This document shows positions 11,267-20,380 of a stretch of DNA of 64,000 nucleotides, in pieces. The position numbers were made by a program, and so were the translations under genes. This DNA is from Undaria pinnatifida (lineage: Eukaryota; Sar; Phaeophyceae; Laminariales; Alariaceae). Within the stretch, counting starts at the first letter, position 1. Each line of letters opens with the position of its first letter. The notes under the pieces were generated by a model. It saw nothing but the letters and a program-made list of their open reading frames with translations. It searched no databases and was not told the DNA's origin. The stretch is taken from positions 12,092,980 through 12,156,979 of the forward strand of contig JABAKD010000008.1 of the NCBI GenBank assembly GCA_012845835.1, written 5' to 3'.

Positions 11267-11520
11267 GAGTCGTTCTACGGTAGCCCCCCCAACTTTTCTT
11301 TAACGAAATCGCCGGTTTCGAAACCAGCTCCCGATTGTATCGCCTGAAATACGGTGCCCCTCGACACCCCGACGTCATCGATAGAAAGACCTTTGCACAC
11401 AAGAAAATATGTGGATAGTATGATGTTTTCGATAGCATACTTCCTTGTGTCGAGCAGCCATGAAACGTTCGTTGAAAAAAATCGCTGTTTTTTTTGCGGG
11501 GGGGCTATCGTAGAATCAGT
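11267..11520. mobile_element. MITE-like element, family M1, copy a
   Basis: The terminal inverted repeats read GAGTCGTTCTACGGTAGCCC on the left and, inverted, ACTGATTCTACGATAGCCCC on the right, each followed by a C/G run. The interior contains CGCCGGTTTCGAAACCAGCT, CCTCGACACC, GTCGAGCAGCCATGAAACG and TTCGTTGAA. The same interior landmarks occur in inverted order in copies b and c. It is about 254 bp long, has no coding capacity and no transposase nearby. The superfamily is not assignable because target-site duplications are unclear. Confidence 0.72.
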
Positions 11521-11583
11521 CCGTTGGAACGATCTTGGGGTAGGTCTGCACGGCTTGCTCAGTAGCCCCGTCCACGAGAGTCA

Positions 11584-11849
11584 GACTGATTCTACGATGA
11601 TAGCCCCGCCCCCGAAAACCAGCGATTTTCTCCAACAATAATTTTCTAGGCGGCTCCTCGACACGAGGACGGATGCTATGACAAAAAAGATCTTCACCAC
11701 ACATTTTCTTGTTGTTTGCAAAGGACCATCGAAGGATGATGTCGGGGTGGGAAGGGCCTCCATACTCAGGAGAAGTGGCCGAGAGCTGAGTTTCAAAACC
11801 GGTGACTTCGTTGAAGAAAAGTTGGGGGGGCTCTACCGTAGAACGACTC
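11584..11849. mobile_element. MITE-like element, family M1, copy b
   Basis: Inverted relative to copy a. It begins GACTGATTCTACGATGATAG, then a C run, and ends GGGGGGGCTCTACCGTAGAA. Interior landmarks GGCTCCTCGACACGAGGA, GATGATGTCGGGGTG and GAGCTGAGTTTCAAAACCGG match copy c. Copies a and b lie 63 bp apart in opposite orientation, making a large inverted repeat with arms at 11267-11335 and 11785-11849. Confidence 0.72.
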
Positions 11850-11912
11850 GTCAGAAATACTTCGAGCGAAAACGTATTGCCCAGATATCCTAGCAAACGT
11901 CCCCCATGACGG

Positions 11913-12156
11913 GTGCTACGATCGAGGTGCACCATTTTTTTTCTCAACACTACCCCTCACTTTGGGAGCTTAACACTTTTCCGCAATTTTTTTTTTTGAG
12001 AAAAATAACACTGACTATGATACCGGAGATGAAAAATCCCATGACCTAGGTACACGACGAGAATCTTGAAAAAAAAATGACCTATTCCCGACGATTTTGG
12101 GTTAAGAAGCCCCGTCACATTCAGAAAAAGTTTTAGACGAAACCTCTATCCCAGCA
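11913..12156. mobile_element. MITE-like element, family M3, copy a
   Basis: It begins GTGCTACGATCGAGGTGCAC and ends ACCTCTATCCCAGCAC. In copy c the termini are GCTACGATGATAGAGGGTGC and ACCTCTATCGTAGC, which are inverted repeats of each other. Shared interior words are CCCATGACCTAGGTACACG, CGACGAGAATC, TGACCTATTCCCGACG, ATTTTGGGTTAAG and CATTCAGAAAAAGTTTTAGA, with A/T runs. Length is about 244 bp, non-coding. Confidence 0.65.
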
Positions 12157-12841
12157 CGCGTCCCCTCACCCATGAGGATCGCATTATCATAGCCAGCGCA
12201 GGGAAAGCGTGCAGAAAACCCTGCACGAGTTGCTACCAGGTGTCCAATGATGGTTGTCACGAACCAAGCCCTCGCCGCTCTACTACAAGAACAGCCGGCC
12301 AACTCCAGCAAATCGAACCCCCGACGAAATCCGGGGATGACTGCTTCGTAGAAAGACTTTTGCGCACTTCGAAGCCATGAAGACGAGGGAGCCTATACAC
12401 GGCCGAGGGTTTAACAATGGATTCTACGCCCAAGGATTCACCACGGACGGCAAACAGGATGCCATCCTCGTGGTGTACGGTGCCCCCACATACAACGTGG
12501 ACCTGAGGTAGAGCACACTGGGTCACCTGCACTTTGGCTGGACCTGTCGCGCAGCAACGAAGCAAAGGGGGGCGGGGGGGGGGGGGGGCGATTCGATTGG
12601 CGTGGCAACGCTGTGGTAGCGTAGACATCGACCTACTGCAACTTTTGCCAAGCAGGGCATACTATGCGCGCAACTGCTATACAAAGCCAAGGCGGACTCA
12701 GCATCAAGACACTATCTCACGACCCACGACTTGTAAGCAGAAGAATTGTCAACTTTCAAGGGGCACAAGGACACCTGCCACACGGCAGGGGTGCCCCGCT
12801 TTTGTTCAGGGGGTCCTGACTTGAAGGGCTCAATGGACATG
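12157..12841 (+). pseudogene. Decayed coding remnant, possible zinc-knuckle gag-like fragment
   Basis: Plus-strand frames here resemble broken protein. About 12388-12510 reads GFNNGFYAQGFTTDG and then DAILVVYGAPTYNVDL before a stop. At about 12630-12830 overlapping frames contain cysteine/histidine-rich scraps (FCQAGHTMR in one, CKQKNCQL in another, GHKDTCHTAG in the third), as expected for a frameshifted CCHC-type knuckle region. A G-run (12568-12590) interrupts it. It lies between MITE copies, so a decayed retroelement is the simplest reading. Family not proven. Confidence 0.3.
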
Positions 12842-12947
12842 TACGCTACGGTATTAGACTACAGGTGCGCCACGTTTTTCTGAGGTTCTTTACACATGGG
12901 ACGAGCTAGCTGTGTCCAGACCTCTCTAAAATAAATGATATGGAGAG

Positions 12948-13221
12948 GACTGATTCTACCATAGCCCCCCCCCCCCCCCCCGCATGAACCAAGGATTTTG
13001 TTTAACGAACGTTTCATGGCTGCTCGACACGACGAAGGATGCTACAAAAATTTACATATATTCTCCATACATTATTTGTTTGCATAGGCCTGTCAAACGA
13101 TGATGTCGGGGTGACAGGGGACACCGTATTCCATTAGACGCCGCCGGGAGCTGGTTTCAAAACCGGCGATTTCGTTCAAGAAAATTCGGGGGGGGGGGGG
13201 GCTACCGTAGTAAGATTCAGA
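12948..13221. mobile_element. MITE-like element, family M1, copy c (nested in M3)
   Basis: It begins GACTGATTCTACCATAGCCC with a long C run, and ends with a G run and GGCTACCGTAGTAAGATTC. The interior shares GGCTGCTCGACACGACGAAG, GATGATGTCGGGGTGACAG and AGCTGGTTTCAAAACCGGCG with copies a and b, in the same orientation as b. It directly abuts the M2 element that follows. Confidence 0.7.
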
Positions 13222-13510
13222 GTCATCCCGCGGTGGTAGGAGTTGCACTGTTGGGACCAGCAGGCGTTTCTGTTCGATCGAGCTCTAACTCGAAGTGAGG
13301 AACTAACGGTTAGAGTCCAATAACTTTACGAACATATATATTTTGCTTCAGGACTAGGGCAGCATAGAAATATTGTGGTCGGGTTGCGCGAACGAATTCA
13401 TGCCTTCTTCGAAGTCATTTTTTGGGTGAGGTAATTGAGCTCGCTCCTCATGTTAGGAGAGCTCAGAAAATTCTCAGAATCTTCTGCACCCGTACCGCCG
13501 TGAGATGACT
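13221..13510. mobile_element. MITE-like element, family M2, copy a
   Basis: Inverted termini AGTCATCCCGCGGTGGTAGG (left) and, inverted, AGTCATCTCACGGCGGTACG (right) pair over about 26 bp. The interior carries GCGCGAACGAATTCATGCC, TTCGAAGTCATTTTTTGGG and TGAGGTAATTGAGCTC, shared with the copies at 31571-31820 and 39687-39933. Length is about 290 bp, with no coding capacity. Confidence 0.75.
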
Positions 13511-13710
13511 CTGGAGAAAAACGAAAACCGCTACCGGATGAACAGCAGTGTCCCATGGCCTACCGGACACAACGAGAATCTCATTGAAGAAAAAAAAAAA
13601 TGGCCTATTATTTACTTTTTTCTCCGACGATTTTGGGTTAAGGAGCCCCGTCATTCAAAAAATCATTTTAGACAAAAAAGTGCTCGTGTCTCTAAATATC
13701 GTAGCGCGCA

Positions 13711-14114
13711 TCAATGCCTCACCCCCAAACTGAATCAGAGATTTAAAATAAACGTACAACAACGTGACGCGCTACTCGTAGCATATCCCAAGACCTAGCG
13801 CGGCTATTTCAACGATTGTTAATGATGCTCTGTAGAACACAAACAATACTGTGTGTCAGACCCAGTCTATGCTAGAAGGTTCCCCCCCCCCCATCTTTTA
13901 GGGACCTTTTTTTGCAGTGTGGCTCGGGGTCACTCGCGCGAGTGAGTGAGTGACCCCCCTGTTTTAACTTTTCGACATGAACCCCTCCCTCAACAGGATA
14001 GTTGGCTGCGCTGCGCCAAACAAATAGCATAACTGGTGTTTCGTCAAATCGAGATACAGAGTCACTCGTGCGAGTGGCTCGCACCCGGCAGTGAAGGAAG
14101 GGTTACCCCCGACC
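13711..14114. other. Short spacer without a gene
   Basis: It contains a small inverted motif, ACTCGCGCGAGTGAGTGAGT (about 13930), and a related ACTCGTGCGAGTGGC at about 14064, plus a C run. No domain-bearing frame is visible. Confidence 0.5.
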
Positions 14115-14388
14115 GTGCTACGATGATAGAGGGTGCAGCACTTTTTTTTTTTTTTTTCCAATACTACACTCCTCAATTTGGGACCTTAAGACCTCTCCCA
14201 GAAATGGATTTGGAGAGAAAAAAAAACTGCTATGTACACCCGGATGAAACTTCCCACGGCCTAGGCACGTAACGAGAACCATGAAAAAAGGAAAATGGCC
14301 TATTTCCGACCGTTTTGGGTTAAGAAAGAAAAAAATACCGTAGCGTTCAGAAAAAAATTCACCCGAAAAGTGATACCTCTATCGTAGC
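14115..14388. mobile_element. MITE-like element, family M3, copy c
   Basis: The most complete M3 copy. Termini GTGCTACGATGATAGAGGGT and ACCTCTATCGTAGC are inverted relative to each other. Interior landmarks are CCCACGGCCTAGGCACG, AACGAGAACC, TGGCCTATTTCCGACCG and TTTTGGGTTAAG. A further partial relative (CTGTTCAGAAAAA, TGGTATCTCCATCG) follows at about 14428-14475. Confidence 0.68.
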
Positions 14389-14787
14389 CTTGGTCGTCAG
14401 TTTCGTCCTTGATCAAGAAGCCTCGCTCGCTGTTCAGAAAAAAAAAAATGGGCGAAAAAGTGGTATCTCCATCGCGGCACGGGTGCAAGTCAGGATCCGA
14501 GAACACCGGCAGACATATACGTGGAGCGTTTTTTGGGGCAAGGGTGCCACCCTCACGCAACTCGTGGACTGGTGTGAGCAGGGAGCGTCGCCTCCCCACC
14601 ACAGATTGGCGGCGTTCACATGATCTCTCGTTTCTAGGCGCCAGGTCCCCTCCCGCCGCCACCGACGAGAAGCCGTCCATCAACTTTGAGAGCGTCTTCA
14701 CGGAGCTGGTGGGTGGCAGTGCCAAACGAGGTTTGCACCCCAATACCGACGTTTTCACGACGTCGGCCGACAGCGGTGCGCATTGGA

Positions 14788-15368
14788 TCACTCAGTAGAC
14801 AGTGGGCTGATTCCAGGACTGCGGCACGACATTACGCACGGCAAGAAGCTCAAGGTGAGCCGACGACTATCTTGACCGCTGGCCTCAAGAGGGTATTCTC
14901 GACTGCAATTGGCACCGTCTAGGGATAAACCATCAACAAAGCTGGCCAGCGTACTTCCGTCTCCGCAGTCTCCGCCATGCCCGATATTGGCCTGGGAGGT
15001 CACCTCCTCCCACACGCCAAAACAGCTAAAGCGGGGGTAGGCACTATCCTCGTGACATAGAATCTCCACGCGCAGGTCGACAGCTGCACATATATCGCTT
15101 CCGTTGAACCAATACCCGGAGGGATCGAGTCTGTGCTCCATGGACATGCCGTTTTTTGCTCTTGTCAGCGTGGTGGAAACGTTACCCAACACCCACTGTA
15201 GCCCTCGTAGCCCACGCACAGCTCTAAGTGCAACGACACCCCGAGGGAGTGGAATAGATACCGAAGTAGTTTTAGAAGACTTTGGTCGGTTCTAGAGTCG
15301 CTAAAGAGTACGACGCCTAGGAAATGTCCCTGAAGAATGAGGTGTCCGAGGGCGATGGGCAGGCGCAT
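14788..15368 (-). pseudogene. Unidentified degenerate coding region
   Basis: On the minus strand, frames at 15368-15165 (with LLKLLRYLFHSLGVSLHLEL and CVGYEGYSGCWV) and 15219-14788 (with MEHRLDPSGYWFNGSDICA, VDLRVEILCHED and FGVWEEVTS) run into each other through a frameshift near 15180. Together they look like one protein rich in C/W/Y. I do not recognise the family. It may be a captured host fragment or the relic of a mobile-element gene. Confidence 0.28.
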
Positions 15369-15440
15369 GCGCCCATGGCCAAGTTCATGATAAAGGGCGG
15401 CGACTGCACGCTGGAAGAGGCTACTGTCTCATTAACCGCC
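15324..15440 (+). CDS. Short plus-strand frame, possible exon fragment
   Basis: ATG at 15324 starts a frame reading MSLKNEVSEGDGQAHAPMAK and then FMIKGGDCTLEEATVSL before passing into CCG/CCA microsatellite sequence. Composition is protein-like up to about 15435. It overlaps the remnant on the opposite strand, so at most one of the two is real. No family recognised. Confidence 0.2.
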
Positions 15441-15589
15441 CGCCGCCGCCGCCACCACCACCACACCCACCCCTTCCCCGCCGCCCCACCTAAAATCAAA
15501 ATCTGCCAGAAGGCAATAAACACTACTAGGCAGGTGATACCACCTTATTACCTTTCGAGCCATTCATGCCGTAGCTCCAATTCAATTAC

Positions 15590-16285
15590 TCCGTATTATA
15601 TGGTCTTCACGGTCAACTTACCCCCCCCCCCCCCCCGCCCCCTCCTTCCCCGCCACCTGCACCATCGCCTAGACCTAGCACCATGCGCATAGTAAGTTCC
15701 TACCAGGTATACATTTGTGCGACCGAAAGCGGTTGAAATCACCCCCCCCCCTCCTCGTTTTCACCCGTCCCCCCCCCCATCCCCTTCGAAAACTCCGCCT
15801 TCCCCTCACCGGTCTTGCACAACTTCCAGAATATAGACCATGAACTGATGCATTCCTTTCACAACCGTCAGACTTGTTCCCCTAAGGGTTTTATAGGTTC
15901 CGCGCACAGATTGAGTTGCCTCCCCCCCCCCCCCTCCCTCCCCGCTCCATTAACCCCCCCCCCCCCGTCCCCGCCCCCCACGCCCTTAAAAACTCCGCCC
16001 TCCCCTCACCGATTATACGACTTACAGGAAATACTTGATAAACTGATGCATTTCCTTCCACAACCGTCAGATGTTGTCCCCCTCAAACACGGGCTTTACA
16101 GTTTCTGCGCACAGATAGATTAACGTTACCCTGTTGATCCTGATACAACCCACACTGTAGTTTTAAGGGGAGTCGCCGGTCTACTGTATATCCTTAACGA
16201 GGACACACACTCGATAATACGCACGATCGGAGTATCACACACAGCTTGCACAGATGAGGTTCGACAAAAAAAAATGAGACTTACC
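15590..16285 (+). repeat. C-tract repeat family, degraded copy
   Basis: It contains the family landmarks in order: CCTTTCGAGCCATTCATGCC, a C run, CCTAGACCTAGCACC, repeated ATTGAGTTGCC-type modules each followed by a C run, AAACTGATGCATTTCCTTCC, GTCCCCCTC, GATTAACGTTACCCTGTTGA, GGGGAGTCGCCGG, GAGGACACACAC and ATCGGAGTATCACACACAGC. The terminal CAGCTGGAGTGTATTTTAA segment is missing. Compare 43240-43811. Confidence 0.8.
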
Positions 16286-17114
16286 CGGTGTTTTTACATG
16301 TATGTACGTGTATATGTGTATAGTCTCTTTCAATAATAGTTAGATTAATGTCCAGTTGCCTTGGAACGTCATTGAAATTGAAAACAAATCTGTACGAATC
16401 TACTGCATGATCATACCGCAAACATGCATTGCACGGCCGTGCGTTTTAAATTGAAAACACTTGAAACAGACTTTCGATCTTTACTTTAGAGTTATTCCGG
16501 ACCTGTTTAGTTCATACATACACAAAAAAAACCGGCAATAAACAGTTGAAATGATTTACACAAGAATAATATTAGTATACTAGTAATACTGTACAAGAAA
16601 AGCCATTTTTTGTGTCACAAGAATAATAATAATGCTGTATGTGGCAGCCACGGGAGAGAATAATAATGCTGTATGTAGCAGTAAATGCAAGAAAAAAACT
16701 ATTTTTGGTGCCACGAACCAACTCGTGGGCATGAATGCGTTGAGTAGCAAAACGTTTCTCCGGCCGCAAAAAACAACCTCGCCCAGGTCAATAAAAATAT
16801 GCTCGCATCGAACCCAACACAAGACCCGCACTCTACTTTTCGTTTTCGCCTATTGTATCATAACAGTTTATTTTTATAATAATAGTTTATACATACCGCG
16901 GCAAAAAAATGGCGCGGAGCACACACACGGATGGTGGATAATTTGCAGCAAAACCGCACATACATACTTACCTACCGGTGCCTACGCAGCCCCCACCAGT
17001 AGCGGACATGGCGCAACCGGTACGCGCAAATTCAAACGAAAACGTATGTGCGCCATTGTGTGCGCCACGGCATAGCCGTTTACTACTACAACAGAAAAAT
17101 TATAACCCTCTCGG
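16286..17114. other. AT-rich stretch, no gene seen
   Basis: No convincing coding frame. A small imperfect duplication (GAATAATAATGCTGTATGT) occurs at about 16621 and 16660, and GTGTATAGTCTC at 16315 belongs to a scattered TATAGTCTA motif. Nothing else can be supported. Confidence 0.5.
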
Positions 17115-17340
17115 AGCCATCGCACGGCGGTAGGGTTTGAACGTTTTAGGGCCGAGCGTTTTTCTGGCGGGTTGCGCTCTTCAAGTGGGGACTTCTTTCT
17201 ATCGGTTAATAATCAGATACGCCTACGTGTTTATCATATTTGTTGTTTTATATTACTCGGACTATTAATAGCGCATAGAAGAAGTGCCAGTTGGATTGCG
17301 CGAGCGAACGAATGCCCTTCGGAAGCATGTTTCTTTCGTG
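17115..17340. mobile_element. MITE family M2, copy b (partial)
   Basis: It begins AGCCATCGCACGGCGGTAGG, matching the M2 terminus, continues TTTGAACGTTTTAGG as in copy d, and later has TTGCGCGAGCGAACGAATGC, the interior M2 landmark. The opposite terminus was not found, so it is probably truncated by the dispersed repeat that starts near 17370. Confidence 0.5.
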
Positions 17341-17369
17341 ATGGTATACACGGCCTCGAGAGATTATAC

Positions 17370-17625
17370 CTGTTTTAACATAGGTAATTGGCCGTTCTCG
17401 TATGATAGGTTGGCGTTTTCTATTCGAGATAGTCAGGAAATGAAACGAGAGGTGCACGGGCCTTTTTTCGCTACCCGGAACTCTGGTGGAACTACTATGT
17501 GAAGCTGCTTTTCTACTACGTCTCTTAATAGGCTAAGAATGTGAGTACTCACCAAGGACTTGCCTAATACGCAAACCTTCAGGGGACACTCTGTATCCCC
17601 GCCCAATCACGTCACACATGGCGCC
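17370..17625 (+). repeat. Dispersed repeat D1, copy 1
   Basis: It shares a long, roughly 75-80% similar block with 37480-37735 in the same orientation. Landmarks are GGTAATTGGCCGTTCTCGTA, TCGTATGATAGGTTGG, TTTTCTATTCG, ATAGTCAGGAAATGAA, GGAACTCTGGTGGAACTA, AGGACTTGCCTAATACGC and CAGGGGACACTCTGTATC. Type of element unknown. Confidence 0.8.
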
Positions 17626-18309
17626 TTTGGCATGGTGTGGCTTTTTTTGACAGTATTTCTGGAATCTCTCCGATCGCTAGTAGTAGCGTTGCTCCGCTCG
17701 CTTTCCGACAAGCCCAAAGCCTCTGTTTTTCCCTCGGATCGAATCTCAACGGAGCGAGTGCCGTTCCTCCTCCAATGGCGACCACTACAACAGAGAGACG
17801 GCAGGGCCCCCCTCCTGTTGGTCGCCACGCATGTGGCACACGTACGACAACTTCGGACTACGTGCCCCTTGGAGCGCGCTCCTCACGGCTCAAACAAGCC
17901 TGACCAAGCGCGCCCGAGACAAGCGGCCAGGCGTCCTTGTGGTCCCACCCTCCTCAAGTTAACATGCAGCTCCTCAGCGACTATAGCCTCAACCTCCAGA
18001 CTTGCTCGCTCTCCTCGCTCATTCAGCATGTTGCGACTTTGCCAGCCTCGCGCTCAGGATTTACCTGCACAGCTCCGCGAACAGCCAGCGCAAGCTCCGG
18101 CATCACCCGTCGACTTGAACTTCTTGTTTTGCGCTTCGAGGCCCCGGGGTATATGCACACTCAAAAGACAAGCATACTGGAATCAACGCTTTGAATGTTC
18201 AGCGACGGATGACCCGCTTGCCGAGAGCTCCATCGGATCGCGTACACCTTTGTCGAAGGAGCCAGGCCGACCTTCGAGGGATCTCCTTGGACTGCTGACA
18301 CTGGGCTAG
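17560..18309 (+). CDS. Long open frame of doubtful coding value (249 codons)
   Basis: ATG at 17560 opens 249 codons without a stop. The product is R/S/L/P-rich with no recognisable domain. A different plus frame at 17637-18194 also looks partly protein-like (MATTTTERRQGPPPVGRHAC). The Copia-type element begins 230 bp downstream. It may be a random frame in GC-rich DNA or a remnant. I would not treat it as a gene without transcript evidence. Confidence 0.18.
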   Translation: MPNTQTFRGHSVSPPNHVTHGAFGMVWLFLTVFLESLRSLVVALLRSLSDKPKASVFPSDRISTERVPFLLQWRPLQQRDGRAPLLLVATHVAHVRQLRTTCPLERAPHGSNKPDQARPRQAARRPCGPTLLKLTCSSSATIASTSRLARSPRSFSMLRLCQPRAQDLPAQLREQPAQAPASPVDLNFLFCASRPRGICTLKRQAYWNQRFECSATDDPLAESSIGSRTPLSKEPGRPSRDLLGLLTLG

Positions 18310-18539
18310 GATGACTTCTTACTTCGGCCCAGAAGCCCGGGTCGGGACTCCTTCGTTTTGAGCCTCCCTCGGGAAAACAGGCGGCTCTCGCTGAGTGTTT
18401 TCGTTTTCGCGATTTTCTCCAGCGCAAGCGAACAGAAGGGTATTTTATGGGTCGCAGTACATGCGCCGATCTGGTACTACTTTGTACGTCGGACAGACAG
18501 CGGATCTCTTTTTTTAGCTGAAAATAATACAGGATCCGT

Positions 18540-19045
18540 GTGGAGTAGGTTGGTACGTGTGGCGCCCCGGTGGTGGTGTAGGTGGAGGAGAAAGGTGGTG
18601 TAATAGCCGGTGATCGGTAAACTACAAACTACTAACTAAGGCGGGTGTGATAACCCGATTCACGTGTGTGGTGAAGCGTGATAGCTCAGGTGTGATAACC
18701 CGGATATATATGGAACTCGGTGCTGTGGCGTGATAGCCGGGATGTAAATACGCAGGCGTGGTAGCCGTGCAGTGGTGAAGGCGTGATAGCCCTTGCAATA
18801 TAGATGGGGCGTGGTAGCCCTTGGCGTGGTAGCCGTAGAAGAGACACAGAGAAGACCCAAGGTAGAGGCAAAAATAGAGTCGAAAAATAGAGTGATATTA
18901 TTCGGGCACATAAAAACCCACAACACAGAATCCCGTTGTGGAGATCCATCCCACACATACATATACGAAACCCCCAAAATTCTCCGATCCATCTTTTCGA
19001 CGGAATCTCGTTTGCAATCTGACAATGGAGTGAGTACGTCCGACA
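18540..19045 (-). repeat. 3' LTR of the Copia-type element
   Basis: On the plus strand it runs from TGTGGAGTAGGTTGGTACG to GAGTGAGTACGTCCGACA, so the element-sense ends are TGT...ACA. It differs from the other LTR at only about six positions that I could see. It contains eight spaced copies of a G(C/T)GTG(A/G)TA(G/A)C motif. Confidence 0.95.
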
Positions 19046-19357
19046 GCCCCCCTACTCGCAACATTGTCATGATTTATCCAGACTACCCTTTTAAAACGTA
19101 CATTCCCAGATACCAAAATACTGCAGAGTTTTTCTTTACTCAAGTCCAGAAAACAAAAAAATGTTGCATTTGCAAAAACACTCAAATCCGTTCTCATCAC
19201 ATCCATGACCATTAAAACTCAAACACCATTCAGTATTTTCCATCGATCAATTTTGAATGCAAGTCCTTGAACCCTCATAAAGATACATCAGAAAACGAAA
19301 CAAAGAAAAATGTAAGAAATAGAAAGTCAGAAAATCAAACACTATCCGAGAGAGAAA

Positions 19358-20230
19358 TCACGTCAAATTCATCACTATCCCCCGGTGAAATTCAAACTCC
19401 CTCTCAGGTAACGCCTTGGTGAGGAAGTCAGCATGCTGGTACTGCGACGCTACGTGGATAATTTCGACCTCCTTCCTTTCTACCAGTTCCCTCAAAAAGT
19501 GATGCCTCACGTCAATGTGCTTCGAGTTCGAGTTCGAAATCGGGTGCGTTGCGATTTGGATGGCACCCTCGTTATCCTCATACATGGCGATACACGGCAA
19601 CCTTGCCTTTGGCAACATAAAACTCCAAACCTGTCTCAATAATAAAATCTCCTTCCCCATGTCCGACATAGCCACATACTCCGCCTGAGTAGTCGAGAGA
19701 GTCACACACTTCTGCGTCTTGGAGTACCACGAAACAGGCCCCCCCGCACACATCACTACCCCCCCCGACACGCTTCTCCTGTCCGTACTGCGCGAAGCAT
19801 AGTCGGCATCTGCGAACGAAATCAAACCAATCCCCGTCAACGTCCCCTTCTGAAAGGAAATCCCAAAATAACTCGTTCTCATTGCATACCCTAGTATACT
19901 ACGTGCCGCTTTCCAGTGGATCAGCTTCGGCGCACTGCAATACCTTGCTACTGCCCTCACTGAATTCGCGATATCCGGCCTGGTCAACAAGGCAATCCAC
20001 AAAAGCGCACCGATCAACTCTCGGAAAGGAAACAGAACATTTGGCTCGTCAACATCAAAATCCCAAAGCCTCCAAGTTGTAGGAATCGGGATAGCGTTGC
20101 CGCATTCCACACCATACTTCTCTCCCAATTCTTCCGTGTACGTCTGTTGCGAAATAGTCAACCTCCTTGCCTCCCTGTCCCTCTCCTAATAGCACCCCGA
20201 TTACCACTTGAGCTCGCCCAACGACTTAAC
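19358..20230 (-). pseudogene. Copia-type reverse transcriptase C-terminus and RNase H (broken)
   Basis: An open stretch at 20185-19358 encodes the RT thumb/connection, with LTISQQTYTEEL, RELIGALLWIALLTRPDI and VRAVARYCSAP. A Copia RNase H follows, with SFADADYASRSTDRRS, VSWYSKTQKCVTLSTTQAEY, EDNEGAIQIA, SKHIDVRHHFLRE and HADFLTKALPE. The matching frame continues upstream, across a TAG (20186-20188) and a TAA (20201-20203), into SLGELKW and FVPVK, a typical Copia RT segment. Everything N-terminal (protease, integrase, RT palm with YVDD) is missing. In active elements this part copies RNA to DNA and removes the RNA strand in the virus-like particle. Confidence 0.93.
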
Positions 20231-20380
20231 TGGAACGAAAGCGGCACTCCCCGCCCCGACGGCCCAAGCGACCAATAGCTACCTCCGCTCTCCTCCCCGC
20301 CCGTGGTATCGTATAGCGGTGCACCTTTGCTCTCCTCCACGCACCCCGACCCCGCATGCTGCTTGCCTCCGCCCCCCAGC

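Larger units (their letters stand above)
12842..13707. mobile_element. MITE family M3, copy b, interrupted by nested M1 and M2 elements
   Basis: The left part (12842-12947) matches the first third of M3 copy c (GCTACG... GGTGC... GACCTCTC... TGGAGAG). The right part (13511-13707) matches its remainder (GGAGAAAAACG, CCCATGGCCTACC, GAGAATCTC, TGGCCTATT, CGACGATTTTGGGTTAAGG, ATATCGTAGC). The sequence between is one M1 plus one M2 element. TGGAGAG at 12941 and TGGAGAA at 13512 flank the insertion and may be a target duplication. Confidence 0.6.
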
